In this document: piece after piece, positions 1 to 4,977 of the stretch
Numbering within the stretch: position 1 is the first letter of the stretch
How the letters are laid out: each line of letters opens with the position of its first letter
From: an uncultured Alphaproteobacteria bacterium
GTDB taxonomy: Bacteria; Pseudomonadota; Alphaproteobacteria; RF32; CAG-239
DNA: 5,996 nucleotides
NCBI GenBank assembly: GCA_949542085.1
Contig: CATGXW010000062.1
Coordinates: forward strand, 1 to 5,996
Direction of reading: 5' to 3'
Notes under the pieces: generated by a model
Databases searched by the model: none
Seen by the model: the letters and a program-made list of their open reading frames with translations, nothing else
What the model was told of the DNA's origin: nothing
Made by a program: the position numbers and the translations under genes

Positions 1-520
1 TCACAATGTCGGTTTTATGACGGTTGATGCGTTGGCGCAGGATTATAATTTCGGACCTTGGCGCGCCAAGTTTGACGGGATGGTGGCTGAAGGAAAAATC
101 GACGGGGAAAAAGTTTATTTGCTCAAGCCGCAGACCTATATGAACCTTTCAGGAAATTCGGTGGTCAAAGCGGCGCATTTTTATAAAATTCTTCCGCAGG
201 ATATTATCGTTATTCACGATGATATGGATTTGCCGGTCGGAAAAATAAAAGCCAAGCTTGGCGGCGGAGCCGGCGGACATAATGGTTTGAAGTCGATTGA
301 TGCGGCGGTGACGCCGAATTATAACCGTATCAGAATAGGCGTTGGTCATCCGGACGGCAACGGGGAGAAGGTTGTTAATCATGTGTTGTCGCGTTTTTCA
401 AAAGCCGATGCGGAAGAGATAGAAAAAGACATTGAAATTGTTGTCAAATCAATCGGTGTGCTTTTGCAAAAAGGAATCGGAGAATATTCCGGACAATTGG
501 GAATGCTGATGAAAAAATAA
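1..520 (+). CDS. pth: Peptidyl-tRNA hydrolase, 5'-truncated by window edge
   Basis: Pth cleaves the ester bond of peptidyl-tRNAs that drop off the ribosome, recycling tRNA in the cytosol. The reading frame is open from base 2 and begins HNVGF, the conserved block that in E. coli Pth contains catalytic His20. About 19 residues and the real start therefore lie upstream, and the ATG at 17 is an internal Met, not the start. Further family landmarks follow in order: the PQTYMNLSG block (substrate-binding Asn), the HDDMDLPVG block (Asp matching E. coli Asp93) and [13 protein letters not shown] (Asn matching Asn114). The visible 172 residues plus the missing part give about 190, normal for the family. 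The C-terminus ends in MKK before TAA at 518-520. In many alphaproteobacteria pth lies just upstream of ychF, as here, but a small extra gene intervenes. The identification is secure. Confidence 0.96.
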   Translation, partial: HNVGFMTVDALAQDYNFGPWRAKFDGMVAEGKIDGEKVYLLKPQTYMNLSGNSVVKAAHFYKILPQDIIVIHDDMDLPVGKIKAKLGGGAGGHNGLKSIDAAVTPNYNRIRIGVGHPDGNGEKVVNHVLSRFSKADAEEIEKDIEIVVKSIGVLLQKGIGEYSGQLGMLMKK

Positions 521-526
521 GAACAG

Positions 527-541
527 TTTTTATAATAAAAA
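527..541. repeat. AT-only palindrome containing TATAAT, between pth and the next gene
   Basis: TTTTTAT-A-ATAAAAA is a perfect 15-base palindrome located 7 bases after the pth stop. It contains a perfect TATAAT (531-536), which would place a transcription start near 543 and give a leader of about 26 nt for the gene at 569. No convincing -35 element is seen 16-18 bases upstream, and there is no TG extended -10. As RNA it would form only a weak A-U hairpin, so it is a poor terminator. Either a weak promoter for the next gene or simple AT-rich spacer DNA would explain it. Confidence 0.3.
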
Positions 542-568
542 TTAGTCTGTCACTTAAATTATTTTGCA

Positions 569-994
569 ATGAATATTTTAGATTTTTTTAAAAAGCGGCG
601 TGAACGAGTTTTGCTGAAAAAACTGCAGAACCTTTATTTTGGTAATCGTGCTTTCGGTAATGTTAAGACACCGTTGGATGACTGGTTTGAGCGGCATTAT
701 AAAGATGTTCTTAAATCGGATGAGCTTTTAAGCTTTATTGATCGTCGCCCTTCTTTGGTGAGAAGGTTCATGTACTATGTCCCTCAGACTGCGGAAACAC
801 AACGAGTTTTCTGCAGCTTGGAACCTGATCTCAGAGGTAAACTTTGCTTGAAATACAGCGGACTGTTTGAAATGTATATTAAGTATTATGGTGAGCTCAG
901 GCCTGAAATCGAAAAGATGATTTTCAGCGACGAGCGGACATATTCTGCTGCCATAATACTGCTTCGTATGTGCGCTTATACAAGAAAATCGTAA
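569..994 (+). CDS. Small basic protein of unknown function (141 aa)
   Basis: I do not recognise this protein. It starts MNILDFFKKRRERVLLKK, a strongly basic amphipathic N-terminus. The rest reads as mainly helical with many aromatic and charged residues (for example DDWFERHY at 37-44, RRFMYYVP at 65-72 and MYIKYYGEL at 102-110). There is no signal peptide, no clear membrane span, and no metal-binding or nucleotide-binding motif. The ATG at 569 has no recognisable Shine-Dalgarno sequence (ttattttgca precedes it). An in-frame stop at 536-538 rules out a much longer protein, and the next in-frame Met is residue 68. Reality of the gene is supported by its position on the same strand between pth and ychF, by filling the gap, and by a strong terminator 6 bases after its TAA. 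It could be co-transcribed with pth or use the TATAAT at 531. It has no role that I can infer. Confidence 0.7.
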   Translation: MNILDFFKKRRERVLLKKLQNLYFGNRAFGNVKTPLDDWFERHYKDVLKSDELLSFIDRRPSLVRRFMYYVPQTAETQRVFCSLEPDLRGKLCLKYSGLFEMYIKYYGELRPEIEKMIFSDERTYSAAIILLRMCAYTRKS

Positions 995-1000
995 TCCGAG

Positions 1001-1033
1001 AGCCTTATCTGTAAAGATAAGGCTTTTGTTGTT
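1001..1033 (+). terminator. Rho-independent terminator after the 141-aa gene
   Basis: AGCCTTATCT (1001-1010) and AGATAAGGCT (1015-1024) form a perfect 10-bp stem with a GTAA tetraloop (1011-1014). The stem is followed by a T-rich tract, TTTGTTGTT (1025-1033). It lies 6 bases past the upstream stop codon and so ends the pth/141-aa transcription unit before ychF. Confidence 0.9.
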
Positions 1034-1060
1034 GAAAAAAGAAAGTTTATCCGTTATAAG
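1032..1060 (+). promoter_or_regulatory. Sigma70-type promoter of ychF-trmL
   Basis: TTGAAA (1032-1037, 5/6 match to TTGACA) and TATAAG (1055-1060, 5/6 match to TATAAT) are separated by an ideal 17 bases. Transcription would start near 1067, giving a leader of about 35 nt before the ychF ATG. The -35 box overlaps the last two bases of the upstream terminator's T tract, so one unit ends and the next begins with no spare DNA. Confidence 0.65.
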
Positions 1061-1101
1061 AAAAGCAATTTTTAAGCTTATGAAAAACAGGAGTTTTGTT
1101 T

Positions 1102-2211
1102 ATGGGATTTAACTGTGGGATTGTCGGGCTGCCGAATGTGGGAAAGTCGACATTGTTTAATGCTTTGACACAAACGATTGCGGCGCAGGCGGCAAATTTT
1201 CCGTTCTGCACGATTGAACCGAATACCGGTCGTGTGGCGGTGCCGGATGCTCGTTTGGACAAGTTGGTCGAGCTGGTTAAGCCTAAAAGCGTGGTGCCGA
1301 CACAGTTGGAATTTGTGGATATTGCCGGTTTGGTCAAAGGTGCTTCCAAAGGCGAAGGACTGGGCAATCAGTTCTTGGCAAATATTCGTGAAGTTGATGC
1401 GATTATCCATGTATTGCGTTGTTTTGAAAACGAAAATATCACGCATGTCGAGGGTTCTGTTGATCCGGTACGTGATGCGGAAATCGTGGAAACCGAGCTG
1501 ATGATTGCCGATTTGGAATCGTTGGAAAAACGGTTTGATCAAGCACAGAAAAAAGCCCGCGGCGGCGATAAGGAAGCAATCTTGAATGTGAGTGTCATGA
1601 CACCTGTCATTGAGGCTCTGAAAGCCGGAAAACCGGCAAGAGTTGCCGCACCGGATGCGTCAAACAAAGATGCCTGCAAAGCGTATAAAATGTTGCAACT
1701 TTTGACATCAAAACCGGTGTTGTATGTTTGTAATGTTGATGAAAATTCTGCCGCTGACGGTAACGAATTTTCTAAAAAAGTATTTGAAAAAGCAGCAGCC
1801 GAAGGCGCGCAGGCGGTGATTATTTCTGCGGAAATCGAATCGGAAGTTGCCCAGCTGGAATCAGATGAGGAACGACAGGAATTTTTGGAATCTTTGGGGC
1901 TGAGTGAAACCGGACTGACCAAGATTATCCGTTCCGGTTATGCTTTGCTCGGTTTGCAGACATATTTTACGGCCGGTCAAAAAGAGGTTCGGGCTTGGAC
2001 ATTTTTGAAAGGTTCAAAAGCACCGCAATGCGCCGGTATTATTCACTCCGATTTTGAACGCGGTTTTATTCGTGCAGAAACAATCGCCTATGATGATTAC
2101 ATCTCTTTGGGTGGTGAGCAGGCTTGCAAAGAAGCCGGCAAGATGCGTTCGGAAGGGAAAGAGTATGTGGTGCAGGATGGGGATTTGTTGAATTTCCTGT
2201 TTAATGTTTAG
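1102..2211 (+). CDS. ychF: Redox-regulated ATPase YchF (OLA1/Obg-related GTPase fold)
   Basis: This is a universally conserved P-loop ATPase of the Obg family. It binds ribosomes and is implicated in translation and stress response. Over its 369 residues the landmarks are: N-terminal MGFNCGIVGLPNVGKS with the Walker A/G1 loop (9-16), FPFCTIEPNTG as G2 (33-43), DIAGLVKGASKGEGLGNQF as G3 and switch II (73-91), and NVDE (211-214) replacing the NKxD G4 motif of GTPases. That replacement is the family's hallmark of ATP over GTP preference. A coiled-coil-like insert lies around 125-190, and the C-terminal TGS-like domain (about 284-369) ends in DGDLLNFLFNV. Length is close to the 363 of E. coli YchF. 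The ATG at 1102 is chosen over the in-frame TTG at 1096 because AGGAG (1089-1093) sits 8 nt before it and the family begins MGF. It is the first gene of a likely ychF-trmL operon behind the promoter at 1032-1060. Confidence 0.98.
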   Translation: MGFNCGIVGLPNVGKSTLFNALTQTIAAQAANFPFCTIEPNTGRVAVPDARLDKLVELVKPKSVVPTQLEFVDIAGLVKGASKGEGLGNQFLANIREVDAIIHVLRCFENENITHVEGSVDPVRDAEIVETELMIADLESLEKRFDQAQKKARGGDKEAILNVSVMTPVIEALKAGKPARVAAPDASNKDACKAYKMLQLLTSKPVLYVCNVDENSAADGNEFSKKVFEKAAAEGAQAVIISAEIESEVAQLESDEERQEFLESLGLSETGLTKIIRSGYALLGLQTYFTAGQKEVRAWTFLKGSKAPQCAGIIHSDFERGFIRAETIAYDDYISLGGEQACKEAGKMRSEGKEYVVQDGDLLNFLFNV

Positions 2212-2257
2212 GAAAAATGTAGCACCTGTCTTTATCAAATTCATTGCCTTAAAATTT

Positions 2258-2266
2258 GGGGGAGAG
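2258..2266 (+). promoter_or_regulatory. Strong ribosome binding site deciding the trmL start
   Basis: GGGGGAGAG lies with its GGAG (2261-2264) 8 nt before the ATG at 2273. This supports 2273 rather than the in-frame ATG at 2204. The earlier start overlaps the ychF stop codon and would add 23 residues not present in TrmL proteins. Confidence 0.8.
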
Positions 2267-2272
2267 AAGAAA

Positions 2273-2743
2273 ATGCGTTTGGCTTTATTCCAGCCGGATA
2301 TTCCGCAAAACACGGGGACGCTGATGCGTTTGTGCGCCTGTGTGGATTTGCCGATTGATATTATTGAACCGTGCGGTTTTATTTTTAATGAAAAAGCGAT
2401 GCGTCGTGCCGGTATGGATTATCTGGATATGGTCGATTATCGTCGTCATGACAGCTGGCAGGATTTTCTCAAATATCGTGAAGAGCATCCGGAAGAATAC
2501 GGGCGTTTGGTTTTGATGACGACCAAAGCCAGTGAGCCGTATACTGATTTTCAGTTTAAGGATAATGATATCATTTTGATGGGGCGGGAAAGTGCCGGTG
2601 TGCCGGAAGATGTTCATCAGATTGTTGATGCGCGGATTATTATTCCGATGAATGAAAAGGCACGATCTATCAATGTTGCTGTTTCGGCCGTGATGGTTGT
2701 CGGTGAGGCGTTGCGCCAAACAAACGGTTTTCCGAAAAAATAG
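2273..2743 (+). CDS. trmL: tRNA (cytidine(34)-2'-O)-methyltransferase
   Basis: TrmL is a SPOUT-class (trefoil-knot, SpoU/TrmH) methyltransferase. It uses S-adenosylmethionine to 2'-O-methylate the wobble nucleotide of certain leucine tRNAs in the cytosol. The 156-residue length matches the single-domain TrmL type (E. coli 157), without the extra RNA-binding domain of TrmH or RlmB. All three SPOUT motifs are visible. Motif 1 is PDIPQNTGTLMRLC (8-21, with Asn13 and Arg19), motif 2 is LMGRESAGVP (102-111, with Glu106), and motif 3 is IPMNEKARSINVAVSAV (124-140, with Ser132 and Asn134) running into the knot helix. IIEPCGF (30-36) and MRRAGMDY (43-50) are also typical. It lies 61 bp after ychF with no terminator visible between, so co-transcription is likely. 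It converges on the next gene with only 7 bp between stop codons. Confidence 0.95.
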   Translation: MRLALFQPDIPQNTGTLMRLCACVDLPIDIIEPCGFIFNEKAMRRAGMDYLDMVDYRRHDSWQDFLKYREEHPEEYGRLVLMTTKASEPYTDFQFKDNDIILMGRESAGVPEDVHQIVDARIIIPMNEKARSINVAVSAVMVVGEALRQTNGFPKK

Positions 2744-2750
2744 ACAAGCC

Positions 2751-3299
2751 TTACATTACAAGCAGAGATAAAAAGACAAATCCATAGATAATAATGCCGC
2801 TCCAGTACATGCCGGCGACTTTAAAGTCGGCGCGTGACGGCATGGCGTTTTCAATGATAATTGTTTGCAGCAAAACATATAAAACATAGTTGACAAATGT
2901 TGGCGGCAACAGCGGCAGGAAATAGCGGTTGAGGTAAAATCCGATAGGCAGGAGTAACAAAGGAGCCATGGCTGATGGAACGGCATTGTAGAAAGTGATG
3001 TTACGAAAGCCAACGCTGCCCATAACATAGTTGCCATCTTCACCACGGCGGGGAATAATTGTAAAGTTGCAAGGGTGGGCGTTCAAAAATAAACCAACGC
3101 TGAAGTGCATCAATTCGTGCAAAACGGTACCAGGGATATTGACCAGAGCGCTCATCCACATGCTGCGATAGGTGGTATATTTGAAGCGCAGGAGGATGAT
3201 GACCAACAGAATGAGATAAAATCTGTTGTCAAAAAAGCCGCGTAAAAAAGTCGGACTGTTAAGGGTGTACATGATTTTATAGTAAAGTTCATACAGCAT
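2751..3299 (-). CDS. Integral-membrane protein with HExxH, M50/site-2-protease-like
   Basis: The 182-residue hydrophobic protein has about five predicted membrane segments (near 26-39, 51-73, 104-125, 130-150 and 164-182). HELMH at 61-65 sits inside a hydrophobic stretch, as in intramembrane zinc metalloproteases, where the two His bind zinc and the Glu activates water. Near the C-terminus ENAMPSRADFKVAG (150-163) resembles the distal A-x-P-S-x-x-D element of M50-like proteins, with Asp158 a candidate third ligand. GSVGFRN (94-100) and AMAPLLLLPIGF (110-121) fit the segment between. No PDZ or CBS domain is present, so it is a minimal form; the substrate is unknown. Its ATG follows the tetR stop with no gap (TAA then ATG). 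AAAAGG 8 nt upstream, inside tetR, serves as ribosome binding site, so translational coupling is likely. Membrane location and the HExxH are seen; protease activity is inference. Confidence 0.85.
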   Translation of the reverse strand: MLYELYYKIMYTLNSPTFLRGFFDNRFYLILLVIILLRFKYTTYRSMWMSALVNIPGTVLHELMHFSVGLFLNAHPCNFTIIPRRGEDGNYVMGSVGFRNITFYNAVPSAMAPLLLLPIGFYLNRYFLPLLPPTFVNYVLYVLLQTIIIENAMPSRADFKVAGMYWSGIIIYGFVFLSLLVM

Positions 3300-3935
3300 T
3301 TATTTGACCTTTTTTAGGCTGTTCAGTCCAGCCATATATGTGTTCAGAAGCAATTTGCAAATATTTTGTTTGTTAACCTGACGAAGATTTTCCCAAGTGC
3401 CGCCGATTAAAAAGCCGCTGAGGGCAAACAGGCTCATGGTCAAAACTTGTCCGGCCAGCCGTTTTTCATTGTGATGCAGGTGTCCTAACATGAGGTAAAC
3501 CTGATTTTCAAGGAGCTGTTCAATTCGCTTTATTTTTCGGATGTATGTGAACGGAAATACGGAGGTTTTGGGATTTTGGTGAGCTGAAAAAAGAAGCTGC
3601 CACAAGTGCGGATTGTTGATAACAAAATTACTGAAAGTATCAACATAGCGGTTGAGGTTCACATACGGGTTGGAATCCGGCAGAAGTCTTTTCATGATAT
3701 GATAGAGTTCATCAAGCGTCTGCATGTTTTCAATCAAAATAAAATTTTCCATGGTTGAAAATTGATTGTAAATGCTGCCGACCGAGGTGGCGGAAGCTTC
3801 TGACAATTTGCGCGCGGTCAGGTATTCAGGTCCTTTGTCAATGACCAGTTTTCGGCCGATTTTCAGTAGGTTGCTTCGCACCTGTTCTCTGAGGAACAAT
3901 TTTAATTTTTCATCCTGAAGTTTTTCATTTATCAT
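3300..3935 (-). CDS. TetR-family transcriptional regulator
   Basis: The 211-residue protein has the TetR layout. An N-terminal three-helix DNA-binding domain includes helix 1 (about 13-34, LREQVRSNLLKIGRKLVIDKG) and the helix-turn-helix at about 38-60 (YLTARKLSEASATSVGSIYNQF). The latter contains the family's typical S-V-G-x-I-Y-x-x-F recognition-helix pattern. This is followed by an all-helical C-terminal ligand-binding and dimerisation domain; NNPHLWQLLFSAH (107-119) recalls the P-x-L-x-x-L-x-F segment common in that domain. The ligand cannot be predicted. The ATG at 3935 has only a weak purine-rich site upstream (AGAAAAG). The gene leads a two-gene unit with the membrane metalloprotease-like gene and is divergent from the exported-protein gene. 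The shared 117-bp region contains a palindrome suited to a TetR dimer, suggesting autoregulation and control of the divergent gene. Confidence 0.93.
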   Translation of the reverse strand: MINEKLQDEKLKLFLREQVRSNLLKIGRKLVIDKGPEYLTARKLSEASATSVGSIYNQFSTMENFILIENMQTLDELYHIMKRLLPDSNPYVNLNRYVDTFSNFVINNPHLWQLLFSAHQNPKTSVFPFTYIRKIKRIEQLLENQVYLMLGHLHHNEKRLAGQVLTMSLFALSGFLIGGTWENLRQVNKQNICKLLLNTYMAGLNSLKKVK

Positions 3936-3981
3936 AGCATGTTGTCTTTTCTGCTTTTAGCCGTTATATTTAATAAAATAT

Positions 3982-4011
3982 TTGTAATTCGATTATAGAA
4001 TAAACGATAAA
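3982..4011 (+). promoter_or_regulatory. Possible promoter of the exported-protein gene
   Basis: TTGTAA (3982-3987) and GATAAA (4006-4011) are each 4/6 matches to consensus, separated by 18 bases. They would place transcription start near 4018, in the middle of the palindrome. TAGAAT (3996-4001) is an alternative -10 without a good -35. GATAAT (4035-4040), with TGAACA 17 bases upstream, is another, but it would start transcription almost at the ATG. The region is AT-rich, so chance matches are expected. Confidence 0.25.
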
Positions 4012-4020
4012 TGAACACTG
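3992..4020 (-). promoter_or_regulatory. Probable promoter of tetR and the metalloprotease-like gene
   Basis: On the - strand a perfect TATAAT -10 box occupies 3997-3992. The -35 position at 17-bp spacing (4020-4015) reads CAGTGT, a poor match, and it falls inside the palindrome at 4012-4024. The leader to the tetR ATG would be about 50 nt. A weak -35 covered by an operator is consistent with a repressible or autoregulated promoter, but this is inferred from sequence alone. Confidence 0.45.
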
Positions 4021-4027
4021 TTCAATT
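4009..4027. promoter_or_regulatory. Palindromic candidate TetR operator
   Basis: TGAACA-C-TGTTCA (4012-4024) is a perfect 13-bp palindrome, extended to 19 bp by flanking AA/TT with one mismatched pair. TGAAC...GTTCA half-sites are common for TetR-family dimers. It is the only such strong non-AT-rich palindrome in the divergent intergenic region. It overlaps the predicted -35 zone of the tetR promoter and the start-site zone of the opposite promoter, so one bound dimer could control both directions. Confidence 0.6.
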
Positions 4028-4052
4028 TAATTTTGATAATGCGGGAAAAAAT

Positions 4053-4910
4053 ATGAAGAAATTTGTTTATGGTGTTTGCGCAAGCATGGTCTTGGGAGCA
4101 GCAGTTGTCGAAGCTCAGGACAATGGGGTAATCCAACGGGATTTTTTGATTGATGAGCAGGTTGCGGCGGAAGTGGAACGCGATGCCGCCGCTGCTGCAA
4201 AAAACGCGTTGAATGAGCAAGATGTGGAAGCAGCGCAGAATCAGGCAAAGAAACTTTTGAAAGCTCGTCCGCAAGCTTTGCGTAAACAGAATTTTCCTAA
4301 ATTGAGAAGTCAGATAAAGGCGCCGCAGGTTGCCGAGAAAGCTTCTGCCGCTCCGTTTGGTTTGATTTGGGGGGCAACGATTAATGACTCGCGCAATCAG
4401 GGCGTGATGTTACAAGCTGTCGGTGAAAAAGACTATGTGAATAATTTTTCGGCATCACATTTAACCAAGCCGGTGAATGATTTTGCTCGAATCGACGTGA
4501 CTTTTGGCGAAGAAGACGAGTTATGGCGGATTGTGGCTTACGGGCAGTTGCAAGATGATGACGCAAAAGCGACGAAGGTTTTGCGTTTGTATAAAATCTA
4601 TAATGATTTGCTGACCAAAAAATACGGGCATGCCCAACAATTCTTTACGCCGGCGTTGATACAGGTGGAAAAAAAGGATGAAAAGGGGCGTCCGGTTTTG
4701 GAACAGCAAGAAGCTCCGATAGGGAATGCTGATTTCTTAAAGCAGTTGCAGAGCGGTGAGGCTGTTTTGTATTCGACATATTATAATGATGAAGTTGGGG
4801 CTGCTTTGGCTGTCAATGTTGACGGTGACGGAAAAAGTTATATAGTGCTGGATTATAAAAATTTGAAAATTTTGCGGCAACGTGAAAATGTTACGTTGGA
4901 TGCTTTGTAA
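4053..4910 (+). CDS. Exported protein of unknown function (285 aa)
   Basis: The ATG at 4053 starts MKKFVYGVCASMVLGAAVVEA-QDN, a classic Sec signal peptide with a likely signal-peptidase I cut after Ala21; no lipobox is seen at that site. GGGA (4043-4046) precedes it. The in-frame ATG at 4011 would bury the signal peptide and lies in the palindrome, so it is rejected. The mature protein begins with an Ala/Glu/Gln-rich, probably coiled-coil segment (about 35-75, with a DAAAAAKNAL run) and a basic linker (70-92). A folded domain from about 100 follows. PFGLIWGATINDSRNQGV (101-118) and IYNDLLTKKYGHAQ (182-195) resemble the F-G-L-x-W-G and L-x-x-K-Y-G elements seen in assorted uncharacterised bacterial exported proteins. 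The C-terminal part (236-275) looks beta-rich. A periplasmic location is expected. The divergent TetR and membrane protease-like gene suggest regulation with them; function is unknown. Confidence 0.85.
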   Translation: MKKFVYGVCASMVLGAAVVEAQDNGVIQRDFLIDEQVAAEVERDAAAAAKNALNEQDVEAAQNQAKKLLKARPQALRKQNFPKLRSQIKAPQVAEKASAAPFGLIWGATINDSRNQGVMLQAVGEKDYVNNFSASHLTKPVNDFARIDVTFGEEDELWRIVAYGQLQDDDAKATKVLRLYKIYNDLLTKKYGHAQQFFTPALIQVEKKDEKGRPVLEQQEAPIGNADFLKQLQSGEAVLYSTYYNDEVGAALAVNVDGDGKSYIVLDYKNLKILRQRENVTLDAL

Positions 4911-4937
4911 AATAAAAATTAATAATTAAGAACTAAA

Positions 4938-4958
4938 TATGATTTTTAATAAATCATA
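4938..4958. repeat. AT-rich inverted repeat upstream of the Mur-ligase gene
   Basis: TATGATTT (4938-4945) and AAATCATA (4951-4958) are perfect 8-base arms around a five-base spacer. They lie in the 67-bp gap between the exported-protein gene and the Mur-ligase gene. No T tract follows, so it is not a convincing terminator. TATGAT (4938-4943) is also a 5/6 match to a -10 box but lacks a -35. It could be an operator or weak hairpin, or chance in AT-rich DNA. A second short palindrome, TTAATAATTAA, occupies 4919-4929. Confidence 0.35.
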
Positions 4959-4977
4959 GTACTAAGGACAATACAGA

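Noticed and set aside
1078..1542. Long open frame antisense to ychF (154 codons)
   Set aside because: It lies wholly opposite the unmistakable ychF coding sequence, has no recognisable protein features and no promoter or ribosome binding site; it is a by-product of codon bias.
2204..2272. Upstream in-frame start for trmL overlapping the ychF stop
   Set aside because: It would add 23 residues not found in TrmL; the start at 2273 has a strong Shine-Dalgarno site and gives the family length.
2285..2719. Long open frame antisense to trmL (144 codons)
   Set aside because: It mirrors trmL and has a His/Asn/Arg/Ile-rich composition typical of reverse-strand shadows.
2721..2750. Possible bidirectional terminator at the convergent trmL / membrane-protein junction
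   Set aside because: Only a 3-bp CGG-TTTT-CCG stem is present with A/T runs; too weak to call, and only 7 bp separate the two stop codons.
2816..2829. Perfect 14-bp palindrome CGACTTTAAAGTCG
   Set aside because: It lies inside the coding sequence of the membrane protein (codons for A-D-F-K-V) with no T tract; probably a codon coincidence rather than an operator or terminator.
3966..3981. Inverted repeat ATATTT-aata-AAATAT in the tetR leader
   Set aside because: It is purely A/T in AT-rich spacer DNA and easily due to chance; the TGAACACTGTTCA palindrome is a far better operator candidate.
4011..4052. Upstream in-frame ATG for the exported protein
   Set aside because: It would bury the signal peptide 14 residues in, has no ribosome binding site and overlaps the palindrome.
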